A stretch of DNA of 64,000 bases from Spongilla lacustris (lineage: Eukaryota; Porifera; Demospongiae; Spongillida; Spongillidae). The DNA is taken from the NCBI GenBank assembly GCA_949361645.1, contig OX442424.1:8509651-8573650 (forward strand). Reading direction: 5' to 3'. This document shows, piece by piece, positions 25,001-34,169 of this stretch. Under the pieces are notes generated by a model. It was not told the origin of the DNA, did no database searches, and saw only the letters and a list, made by a program, of their open reading frames with translations. The position numbers and the translations under genes are program-made. The stretch's first letter is position 1. Each line of letters starts with the position of its first letter.

Positions 25001-25992
25001 CATCCCCCTCTGCCTCCCTCCTCCCTGCTCCCTGCTTCCAGTCTTTCCCCACCCAGCAGCCTCGCTAAGGAAGTCGCACCTTCCACACTGCAAGATGTGG
25101 ACACCAGTATCTTGATCTTGAGAGAGCCACTGATCTCAACCCTCCTCCAGTCACCGCCATTCCTGAAGCGGCTTGTGAGTGGTGCAGGTGAGCTGTAGAT
25201 GGAACTGTTCTTGACATCAGCAAGGCCTCATTTTTATGTAGATGTGGTGAAGAACCAACACTTTGGCTGGGCCTTGTGCCTCTGCTCTCTGGCCAAGTTC
25301 TTCCCAAAGCTGTCAGGTCGGTTGTGGGAGGGGGCTTGAGGGGGGCAGAATGTAAGGTGCTGTGTGTATGTGTTTTATTGTTGTGTGTATGTGTTATATT
25401 GATCATTGTGTATGTGTTATATCACTGTGCGTATGTGTTATATCACTGTGCGTATGTGTTATATCACTGTGCGTATGTGTTATATCACTGTGCGTATGTG
25501 TTATATTGCTGTGTGTATGTGTTATATTGCTGTGTGTATGTGTTATATTGATCATTGTGTACTGTTCCTTACTTGCCTCTAAGATGGCATGCAAGACCAA
25601 CTGATGGACACTGAGAGCAGTCAGGAGGTGTGGATATTGTTGGCTGTTCATGTCTGTCTGTTAATTCCCTCTGTACTTCAGGGCAGGCCTGCTACCTGTC
25701 CAATGTTGGATGGTTTCTTTACCTGCATGAAGGAGTGTAAGACAACCACCTGACCTTTCGATGTTTGCAAGTGTATACTGGTGTTATGCTGTGGTTACAT
25801 ATGTGTGTGTGTGTGTGTGTGTGTGTGTTTGTGTGTGTGTGGTTTGTGTGTGTGTGGTTTGTGTGTGTGTGGTTTGTGTGTGTGTGGTTTGTGTGTGTGT
25901 GGTTTGTGTGTGTGGTTTGTGTGTGTGTATGTGTGTGTGTGATATTTGTGTTGTGTGTGTGTGTGGTTTGTGTGTGTGTGTGTGTGTGTGTG

Positions 25993-26023
<31 letters not shown>

Positions 26024-29000
26024 GCTATTCTCAGGCTACGTTGATCTTCGTGTGCCTATCCTCGTGCCTGGTGTGATGTGCAATGGACAGCCACAGAGGT
26101 CAGGGGTCGATCACCTGTGTGTTACCTTGGAGACCCTTCCATGACAGCATCTCTCCTCTAGTGAGGTGACTTTGTACGAGCACATCTGCACTCATCTCTG
26201 TGCACTGGTGGCCTCACTTCCAGCAAGGCACTATGAGCAATTGGTATATCACCAAATCCTCCCTTGTAATATCTCCTTCCACCCCCAATATGTCGTTATT
26301 GTCACTATCCACCACCTTCTCCCCCCCACCCCTCACCCCCCACGGGTACTATTTGGTCTCCATCTCCTATTTATTTTCATTTTGTGTGCGCCGTCATGTG
26401 GTTTCCATGGAGATGCTCCTTCTGTGTTTTCCAGGAGAGAGTGCTTTTGACGAGTTTGTTAGGAGGCAATGTTTACTGCAGTCTGCTTGCAAGCGATGTA
26501 TGGTGCTTTTCAGCAAGGTAAGTTTACATTTGTATATATGTTTAAATGTGTGTGCATGTGTGTGTGCATGTGTGTGTGCATGTGTGTGTGCATGTGTATG
26601 GTATGTGTGTGTGCATGTGTGTGTGCATGTGTATGGTATGTGTACCCAGGCAGTTGTTCCTGCATACAGATGGGGCTCAAATGACACTTGCTTGCACCAT
26701 GTCCACCTTCTGGCCGAGCTGGTGGGTACACTTATACCATCTTGCCCCCTCGACATCCTTTCACCCATACTCGTTAGCTCCTCAAACTTTCAAATTCATC
26801 TTCATCTGCGTACCTTGTGCTTTGCTCTCTAGTGCGACGGCTCTTTCTCCTCCTACCTCCTCAAGGCCAGGCTAGTTATTGAGTTTTCCCCTCTCTCCCT
26901 CCTTTCCTTTCCTTTCCCCTCCCTCCTTTCCTTTCCTTTCCCCTCCCCTCCCTTCTCCCTCACCCTTTCTCCTCCCTCCCCTCCCCCTCCCCTCCCTTCT
27001 CCCTCCCTCCCTTCTCCTTCACCCTTTTCCCTCTCCTCCTCACCCTTTCCCCCTCCTCCCTCACCCTTTCCCCTCCCTCCTCCCTCACCCTTTCCTCTCC
27101 CTCCTCCCTCACCCTTTCCCCTCCCTCCTCCCTCACCCTTTCCCCTCTCTCCTCCCTCACCCTTTCCCCTCCCTCCTCCTTTTACCTTCCTTTCTACTTG
27201 CTGCACAGATGTCCATCATTGAACTCTTCAGCCCAGCCAGTACCACTCACTTGAAACTGTGGGGTTGCCTGGACCTGGGTAGTGTACCCAGTGCACAATC
27301 AGAGGTACGTGCCACACATGGTACAATGCTCTTCACCTCAATTTTGGACATGGGCCCAGTTATCCACCTGCTGCATCACAGCTGTCATGAAAGAGCTGGG
27401 TGAAGATGTTCCTAATCAAACTACACTTGTACGCAAGTGCTGCTTTGCAATGATGTCATTCCCTTGACACCAGGGTCATCTTGTAGCATGAGGCCCTGTG
27501 TGGCCTTTCATTTCTCTGTGGTCCTCCCGTGGCCCTTGTGGTGGTGCAGCTGGTACAGACCACCATAGCAGCTGCACTGATGCAGCTGCTTGTAGTGATG
27601 AGACAGGGGAAGGTTAGTGGCACCTGTCTCATCCCCACCTCCTATTGGCTGGAACTTTTGCTCTGCAGCTAGCGGTGATGGTGGCCTGTGATGTCATAAG
27701 GCTCTCCTCCCTGGTCCTCATCCACTTGCAGCCACAGCACTGTAGGATGGTACAGTGTGTGTGTGTGTGTGTGTGCATGTGTTGTACATGGAGATAGGAG
27801 GATGGCAGATGTGGTTTTTAGTTTGACGGCTACACACAGTTGGCTCTGTGCAGCTTGTTGTTTGACTGTTGTGCTACTGTTCTTCAGGTGTGCTCCAGTT
27901 TGTGTGAGCTTGCCAAACATGACCCGCCCCTCCCTGTGGCACTGCCACTAACATTGTTTCTGTCCCAGTGTGGCAGCCTCCAGATACCCACACACGTGCA
28001 GGTACGTACCACTAGTGCCATGTGTAGGTACGTACCACTAGTGCCATGTGTAGGTACGTACCACTAGTGCCATGTGTAGGTACGTACCACTAGTGCCATG
28101 TGTAGGTACGTACCACTAGTGCCATGTGTAGGTACGTACCACTAGTGCCGTGTGTAGGTACGTACCACTAGTGCCATGTGTAGGTACGTACCACTAGTGC
28201 CATGTGTAGGTACGTACCACTAGTGCCATGTGTAGGTATGTACCACTAGTGCCATGTGTAGGTATGTACCACTAGTGCCATGTGTAGGTACGTATCATCT
28301 ATGTGTGAAAATAACAATGTCAGTGAAACCTATGGATTCCTTTTTTTCAGTCACAGGTGCTTCAGTCTCTGGTTGAGATGTTTCAGTGCCTCTTGAGCCA
28401 CAGGGACTGGCTAGTGATCCACCACACCTTGGAAGCCTTCAGGAGCTTTGCTGAAGTACGTGTGTGGTTATAGCACGACAATGGTGGTATTAGTTAGCAT
28501 GATGGACCTGTGGCCATGTTGAGTGAACAAAATACATATACCGGTACATACGTTGGTCTGTACCTAAGTACTGGTAGCTCTGTTTTCACCTAAACTGACG
28601 TTGGACTGTGTGGGGTCACATGTTTGCTTCTTGAACCACCAGCTCACACCGTTTGGTGAAGTGGTGGAGCAGTGCATCCCCCGAGATATGACCGAGACGG
28701 TGGTCAGCTTCCTTCACATGGTAACGTGGCTGCCTAGCATTGGGGACAGTCCCTTAAGCGGAAAAATGTGAACCTTGGTAGACACCTTGCAGACCCATCC
28801 AGAAGGACGATACGTCTGACAGGGACCTGCTAGTGCACATCCTCACCAAGAGGCAGAAGCTTACTACTCAGGGGCACATCATAGGTTCAGACACTCCAGC
28901 AGAGACCACAGCTACATGTCCCCCACCCTTGGAAGACACAGTATAGCTCTCTCCTCCTGGACCTAATAACTGGATGATCTATAGTTCCTCCCTCTCCTCT

Positions 29001-29154
29001 GCAGGTACTCCATGATGCCATAGGGACCATGAGAGCTGTCTGGGAGCAGGTCGTGGCTGGTCGCAATAGACTCACTTCAACAAACGTTGTGCAACTAAGG
29101 ACATTATGCCAGTCCATCCATGAATACATTGATGGCAATACCCAACACCAATGA
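19038..29154 (+). CDS. FIRRM: FIRRM (C1orf112)-like recombination/mitosis factor
   Basis: An alpha-helical protein spread over more than 20 small exons. In vertebrates FIRRM partners FIGNL1 to remove RAD51 from chromatin. ATG 19038 opens MVSRAGLSEHDSIIANIKAV. Good exons: about 19325-19411, 19461-19559 (VIEIFVSATAQYRHILL), 19614-19756 (FLQGCIESLSQCSQLLKTKV, LLPSLLSIVETSLAVGES), 24324-24534 (LTWKGLGKLVCGVKPLLDPN), 24907-24971, 26437-26518, 27888-28002, 28352-28456, 28643-28722 and 29005-29154, ending in QSIHEYIDGNTQHQ. The identification rests on remembered similarity to FIRRM in the LPSLLSIVETS and LTWKGLGKL regions and on the helical, Leu/Cys-rich character; it is plausible, not proven. Several exon limits are uncertain. 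One intron contains a 4-kb satellite. It converges on INPP1. Confidence 0.55.
20219..24176 (+). repeat. 31-bp satellite, about 127 copies, in a FIRRM-like intron
   Basis: Unit: CCATCACCACTTTACCCCTC followed by ATCACATCAGA. Some copies are 30 bp. To about 22615 the tail is ATCAC[A/G]TCAGA; from there on almost all copies have CTCCCATCAGA. The first half shows higher-order copying: a block with AGACATCAGCATTTTAC and CCCATAAGACC variants at 20521-20660 recurs at 21446-21585. Because the unit lacks stops in all three frames and 31 is not a multiple of 3, a 1342-codon frame cycles through all three readings. It is not a gene. Confidence 0.97.
24601..24733. repeat. CATA/CA microsatellite
   Basis: ACATACATAC-type repeats passing into pure CA, in an intron of the FIRRM-like gene. 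Confidence 0.9.
25370..25555. repeat. 21-bp TG-rich repeat
   Basis: Seven or eight copies of TGTGCGTATGTGTTATATCAC and variants with ATTG, in an intron of the FIRRM-like gene. Confidence 0.85.
25802..26024. repeat. TG and TGTGTGGTTTG repeat
   Basis: Pure TG at both ends with a middle part of GGTTTGTGTGTGTGT units. It lies in an intron of the FIRRM-like gene. Confidence 0.9.
26883..27185. repeat. Polypyrimidine repeat
   Basis: C/T-only tract with a loose unit CCTCCCTCACCCTTTCCCCT, ending shortly before an acceptor (GCACAG, 27203-27208). One strand is pure purine, so it could form triplex DNA. The Pro/Ser and Gly/Glu/Arg frames across it are artefacts. Confidence 0.9.
28003..28300 (+). repeat. 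26-bp minisatellite starting at a FIRRM-like donor
   Basis: The exon ends ACACGTGCAG and the intron begins GTACGTACCACTAGTGCCAT. This 26-base start is repeated about 11-12 times, each copy preceded by TGTAG, so every unit reads AG|GTACGT, a near-ideal donor. Late copies carry GTATGT. Confidence 0.95.
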
Positions 29155-29488
29155 CAAATACGTACTGTTATAGATTCCCTTATATTCATATATTCTGGCA
29201 ACTTTTATTAACCTGGTTTCTGATACATGTAGGGGCATGCGTGTTTGTTCCCCCATACAGTACAGCCACAAGTGTAGCATATCACCTTAGTCAGATCACC
29301 ACCTCTTTGTGTATGCTGTGATGGCAGTGTATATAGACTTAAACAACATACTAACTTTTGCTCTCAATATAATGGATAAGTATAATGGATAAGTATAATG
29401 GATAAGTACGGTACAATACTAAAATCTGTGACATAAAAAAGAATCTACCAATTATTTTCTTTGGTGACAGTGAGCTTGTGTTGTTCTC
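29155..29488. other. Convergent 3' region of FIRRM-like gene and INPP1
   Basis: AT-rich 334 bp between the two stop codons. It contains a short direct repeat (ATAATGGATAAGT, three copies near 29370-29406). Both 3' UTRs must share it. Confidence 0.6.
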
Positions 29489-32400
29489 TCAGTGCTGGTT
29501 GCTTACAATGTTCTGAGCTAAAGCATGGCACCGGAAGGCAAGGATCCCCCCGCTGTTGCACTTGCTACGGCCGTGCACTTCACCTGAGAGGCTGTATCGC
29601 AACGCTTCATCCCTTGTCACCTGGCCACTCTTGAGAGCTCTGCTCCAGTCCACAATGTCCCCGCCCATGGCCTTCAGGATGGCCTGGGGACCACAGGTGT
29701 CCCACTGATAGGTGGAACCTTTACTCAGGATGTAGACGTCGGCCAGTGAGTCCACCACACACAGTGTCTTGTAGCCTGCCCCCGCAGCATGTACCACCTC
29801 AAAACCCAACCGCACCAGGGCATCTTTGTTGGCTTTGTCCTCGCTGGAGCTAGTGACAACCACCTTCCTTCCTGCGGTGTTCTCCACGTGATGCTTTGGT
29901 GCTGGGTCGATGTTAAATATGCACCTCCCAGCGCATACACCCCATGCTTGACGACTCTGCCACGAACCGGTGGTGGGGCAATGCTTCCAGAAAGGCTGGG
30001 TCATCACACCCACCAACGGGTCTCCCGTTCTCCTGTCAAATACTCCCACCAGCACAACCACACACTGCAAACCACCAGCGTGTATCTGTCCATGCTGGTC
30101 CTCCCCTAGGGCCTCCTCCTTTCCATGGACATACTCGTTTGTGCCATCTGAAAATGAACGAATAAAGCCCCGCGTATGAGCTAAAGCCTTTACTCAACAC
30201 CTTCAGCCACATGCACTCCTGTTGCATACGGCACACGCACACATATACACACACACCACACGCACACACATACACACACACGCACACACACGCACGCACA
30301 CACACGCACGCACACACACGCACACCACACACACACATACAAACACACAAGCGCGCACGCACGCAAGCAGTTAATACACACAGGCGCCCACATACCTAGG
30401 GGATCTATCCATACCCCTACGTTTCCCAGGTCGACATCCGTCTCACTGATGAGTCGCCGCACATCTTCAGTAAGTGTGGGCGTGGCCACTTCTGCATGTA
30501 CAGCCTTCGCTAGTAGGCGGGCTGCTGCAGCATTTCCGTCCAGCACTTTAGTCAAGAGCACGCTCGTTTCGTCTTGGGTGGCGCACACTTCCACCGTAAT
30601 ACTCTCCCCTAACGGGTTGGTGAAGGCATAGATATTAGAGTAAAGGGATTGGAAACCAACCCAATCAACACCAATCAACAGGTACACTCCTGGCAGTTCC
30701 AGTACCCAGGCCGTTACAGAGAAAATGGCTGAGTCTGATGGAAGCTTACAGTTGAATAGCGGTAACGGAACGAGTGCGGTACATTACATTTGTTATAGCG
30801 TTAATATTATACATATAGATGACTTTCTGCAAGCAATCGACCACATCATTGAAGACGAACTCTTCAAGCTTCATTTACCCGTGCCCACAACGTGTAGAAC
30901 ACAGGCCTGTACTATGAAAGAATGGCTAGGGAAACCAGAAAGCAAAGCAACTGTTCAGGACTTCTTACTGCAGTTCGGGCAAGATGTAGCTGAAATAGTA
31001 ACATGCTTGACAAACGGTAAAAAGTTTTGCGCTGGCAGAGAGAAAATGTGGACACGTTACCACAAGCTACGTATTTCTGAGAACTTCAGAATGCGGTGGA
31101 AAACTTTATTTAGAAGTTGTCAGCGTCACATTGTCGTTCATCCAGTCTTATATCAGCGACTGACAGACACTATGTTTAGGAAAATGTTGGGTAGAAGAAT
31201 TACAGTAATTCGTCACGCAGGTGAAGATGTTGACCCGTTAACATTGAATGAAGAAAATGCATTGCGCTATGCTGCTGGTTATGTATGCAAACAGGTCAAA
31301 AGCAAGTTAAAGAGGTCCTCTCATCCTCAAGTCTTAAAAGAAGAACTCATTGCATGCATGGACACTTTAAGAGAGTATGGGAGTGATACCACTGATATTC
31401 ATCTAGATGGACCACTATCATAGATAGAGGTGGGTTGTGGCACATAAGAGATGATTTGTATCAGGTATTTTATGCCATGGAGGAAGAAGTCAGGAGGTAT
31501 TTAAGAATGAATCTTCACAGGCAAGCAACTCTTAATGCAACAGCTGTATGTGACATAGTGATATCAAATGAAGACGTGCAATTCTATTGGTGCATTGTAA
31601 TGGCACAATACCAAAGAAAGCATGAAACCCTTCTACTAAAAGATATCGCAATGCAATGGATAACTGTTAGGGGGTTTGCATACATAAGTGGATGGATAGA
31701 GCAGTACAAGCAGAAAAAGAAGACAGCTTTGCAGAAGAAAAAGTCACTACGAACATTATTGCAGACATCTGGACACGATAATGATGATAATGAATAGTCA
31801 TGTACTATGTCTAGCTCTTGATCGACTACGCTTAGCTAATGGTGCTGCATCCCTATCCCTTGACCCATCTGTATGTGTTGAATGCCTTTTCCCTCTGCAA
31901 TTTCCTTTTGAGACATCAGTGCATAAGGAGTTTATTACACGCAGGGCTTGGGTGTTCTTGCAGAACTCTGAGACAGTGGGATTATCACTGGTTCGTCCTC
32001 TCTGTCGCTGGCATCCAAAAAAAATTTCAAGTGGATCCTGACATAGCTTCTCACTCAGAAATGATGTGACGCCAGGAATTGTGAATAAATACTTTACAAG
32101 CTCAACAAATGACAACACTGAGGGGTGAAAATATAAATTATTAAAGGTTTATAATAAAATTTGCCCACCTGTTATTTGTATACCCAAACGTGTTCACATC
32201 GTCCATAACGTATGGTAGGATAACCAAGTATGCTGGACTCTACAATTGCCTCAGATTTTGATTCTAAAAATGTACATCTTGTAGTTAATCCCATGCATGA
32301 CATATATATATTACATTTATAATTATACTATAGCAAATTTTGTATACAAGTCTAAATCACCAATCAGTGCTACTAGAAATGCTTGCTATCAAAATGCCGC

Positions 32401-34096
32401 TTCTGCAGGGGGGGGCAGTATAGGTATGTTATGAAGCACATACTTGTCTTATCTCGGGTGTCACATTTGTGCTTCATCAAATCTTCAAACTTTTCATCAC
32501 TATTCCCTATGCAGACAATACTGGTATCAATTGAATGCAGTAATTTTTGGAGAATTTCCACTGTTGAATATAATGCATAATTAAATGTATAACGGATGAA
32601 TAAGGAGGACTCTTACATGTACTGACCTGATTGGATTTTTAATGGATATGTATTTAGAAGTTGACAATGGCAAGTCTCCAATTTTCGTCCACAGAAATAT
32701 ACATACCAGGAGAGCTCCTCACATATTTCTAAAGTGAACTGCATCTGAAAATCTTGCACAGTGGGAACTGCCTTCACAAAGATTTCAAATCCTCCACTTC
32801 TGTTCATCATCCATCCTAAGTAACATTGTATACAATAAATAGTGAGCCCAGTAATTATACACACGTACACACCTTGTGGGAGAATATGTAGTGAATCCGC
32901 ACGACGCTCAAGACAATCTAAACTAGACACTGGAGCTGTAGACAAAACATGCAATGGAATGGATACCTAAAGAAATAGTACAGTGTCAGCATTACAGACT
33001 ATGTGCACTGAACAGTAGCACTCTGTACCTGAAGTGGAGCTTGCTTAAGAATGGGATTCGGAAACACTTCCACTTTATCCCTTGGAATTCTCACTACAAG
33101 TCCCTTCAATGCACGTTTTGTGCGACACTGGCTTAATCTAAACTTGTGTCTAGATCTGTCACACATTCTGTATTGAGAGAAAGCAGCCGTATAATGTAAA
33201 TTGAGCGAGGGTTTGTAAGGCTTAACTTCAATTTTTTTTATCTCCTCTATAATACGTATTGACAGCGAACCAACTATCCGTTGGCACGTAATATTCATCT
33301 ACCTATCTAGAAACCAAGTCTTGTAATTTTGACGGCAAACCTACACTCGTTATGTCTGAGAGTTTCGTACCTGGTCAAAAATCTCACTTTTACTTATTTC
33401 TGGTGAGTGTGGCACATTCACAGCGCAAAAACTATACTGTGGTACGTAAAATACTGTGCTCTATCCGCCTATCCTAACGCCGCACCGTTACGCCGCTTTG
33501 TTCGGGCGTAGCGTCTGAGAGTTTCAAAATGGAGACGAAGTGCGCCAATCTAGTAACTCTCTTTATGAAGGTACTAAAAACATAACTCTTACCTCTCTGT
33601 AATCTGCAATTTATGCTCTATCTTTTCCTGCTCTCTGTTTGTGCCTCAAGTTAACTTTACGATAAACTTCTGGGGGGCGAGGCGTCAGACTTACCAATTA
33701 GCAACTGCCAGGATTGCCCGCTCGACGTTCCGTTGAAATGTATGGCGCACGTGCGCGGTTTCCAATCCCTTTACTCTAATATCTATGGTGAAGGTGTTGA
33801 CCTCCTCGCCACATATGTAGTCCCGCAAGAGAGGAAACTGAAACAGAGTTCTGGTACTTGTACAGAGAACGAAAATATTATATTTGCTGTACCTTACCCC
33901 CTAAGTAGTATTTGAAAGTCTCCTGGATTAGTACATCGGCCAAGGTTTTGAAATCTTGTGCGAAGCGCTTGTTCTTGTCATTTCCTACTTTCTCTTCGAC
34001 CAGCAGCTCAAAGAGCGCTTTCTCAGCGCGGCATAACTTTGCTATGTTCGAGGCTCTTTCAGAAACACGTAACAACTCAGTTAACAACCCTTCCAT
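29489..34096 (-). CDS. INPP1: Inositol polyphosphate 1-phosphatase, interrupted by a transposon
   Basis: Mg-dependent, lithium-sensitive phosphatase that removes the 1-phosphate from inositol 1,4-bisphosphate and 1,3,4-trisphosphate. Exons: 34096-33893 (MEGLLTELLRVSERASNIAK, then DFKTLADVLIQE), 33837-33787, continued at 30618-30396, then 30147-29489. The metal-binding motif IDPLDGT is split by the intron 30395-30148. The last exon carries GAGYKTLCVVDSLADVYI and WDTCGPQAILKAMGG, typical of the family. The second exon is cut inside GEEVNTFT|N by a 3.16-kb element with target duplication. On either side the reading frame is intact and joins exactly if the element and one target copy are ignored. 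This copy therefore cannot make the normal protein unless the insertion is spliced out. Whether it is heterozygous or fixed cannot be told. It is divergent from the TTF1-like gene. Confidence 0.93.
30619..30626. repeat. Target site duplication, left copy
   Basis: GGTGAAGG, repeated at 33787-33794. Both copies flank the transposon and the second belongs to the intact INPP1 exon. Because the neighbouring bases also match, the duplication can be read as 7, 8 or 9 bp. Confidence 0.9.
30627..30657 (+). repeat. Left 31-bp terminal inverted repeat
   Basis: Matches the reverse complement of 33757-33787 at all 31 bases. Starts CATAGATATTAGAG and ends GGATTGGAAACC. Confidence 0.95.
30725..31797 (+). 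CDS. Transposon protein 1 of the INPP1 insertion (frameshifted)
   Basis: Two open stretches in different frames, 30725-31423 and about 31405-31797, that read as one protein of about 350 residues with a one-base shift near 31400-31410. The first holds a Cys-poor basic domain ending NALRYAAGYVCKQVKSKLKR. The second starts IIDRGGLWHIRDDLYQVFYA and ends in a basic tail (LLLKDIAMQWITVRGFAYI, then QYKQKKKTALQKKKS). From memory, AAGYV and WxTxRGF-type motifs recur in uncharacterised multicopy proteins of sponges and cnidarians; I cannot name the family. No transposase catalytic triad is evident. The shift could be a real mutation or a sequencing error. Confidence 0.6.
32370..33298 (-). CDS. Transposon protein 2 of the INPP1 insertion (spliced)
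   Basis: A minus-strand gene with plausible exons: 33298 to about 33030 (MNITCQRIVGSLSIRIIEEI to NPILKQAPLQ), about 32971-32876 (VSIPLHVLSTAPVSSLDCLE), about 32819-32629 (WMMNRSGGFEIFVKAVPTVQ), about 32562-32440 (EILQKLLHSIDTSIVCIGNS, then EKFEDLMKHKC) and a short last exon ending HFDSKHF near 32372. Each joint has GT and AG at the expected place. The SIVCIGNSDEKF segment recalls uncharacterised repeat-associated proteins of marine invertebrates. It runs toward protein 1. The function is unknown to me; it could be the DNA-binding or accessory partner of protein 1. Confidence 0.5.
33757..33787 (-). repeat. Right 31-bp terminal inverted repeat
   Basis: Mirror of 30627-30657. Its last base (G, 33787) is shared with the target duplication, which makes the exact end ambiguous by one base. 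Confidence 0.95.
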
Positions 34097-34169
34097 TTGA
34101 AATTAATAAATAAATTTCAGAGAAATTAACTAATTATTCGAACTCGAACTCGTGCAGGATCCTGACTAG
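34097..34169. promoter_or_regulatory. 73-bp divergent promoter, INPP1/TTF1-like
   Basis: The two start codons (34096 on minus, 34170 on plus) are only 73 bp apart, so promoters and 5' UTRs must overlap. The sequence is AT-rich with two CGAACTCG boxes (34139-34152). Confidence 0.7.

Larger units (their letters stand above)
30627..33786. mobile_element. 3.16-kb TIR DNA transposon in an INPP1 exon
   Basis: Bounded by identical 31-bp terminal inverted repeats (30627-30657 and 33757-33787; outer end CATAGATATTAG) and by a GGTGAAGG duplication. An 11-bp subterminal inverted repeat (TCCTGGCAGTT at 30688-30698, its complement at 33703-33713) lies about 60-75 bases inside each end. A 31-bp TIR starting CAT, an 11-bp inner repeat and an 8-bp target duplication are the hallmarks of Drosophila P elements, but I see no P transposase or THAP zinc finger. 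It carries two convergent genes: 30725-31797 (+) and 33298 to about 32370 (-). Perfect ends suggest recent insertion. Confidence 0.9.

Noticed and set aside
28003..28300. CRISPR-like regular repeat
   Set aside because: No spacers; the unit is the intron start repeated.
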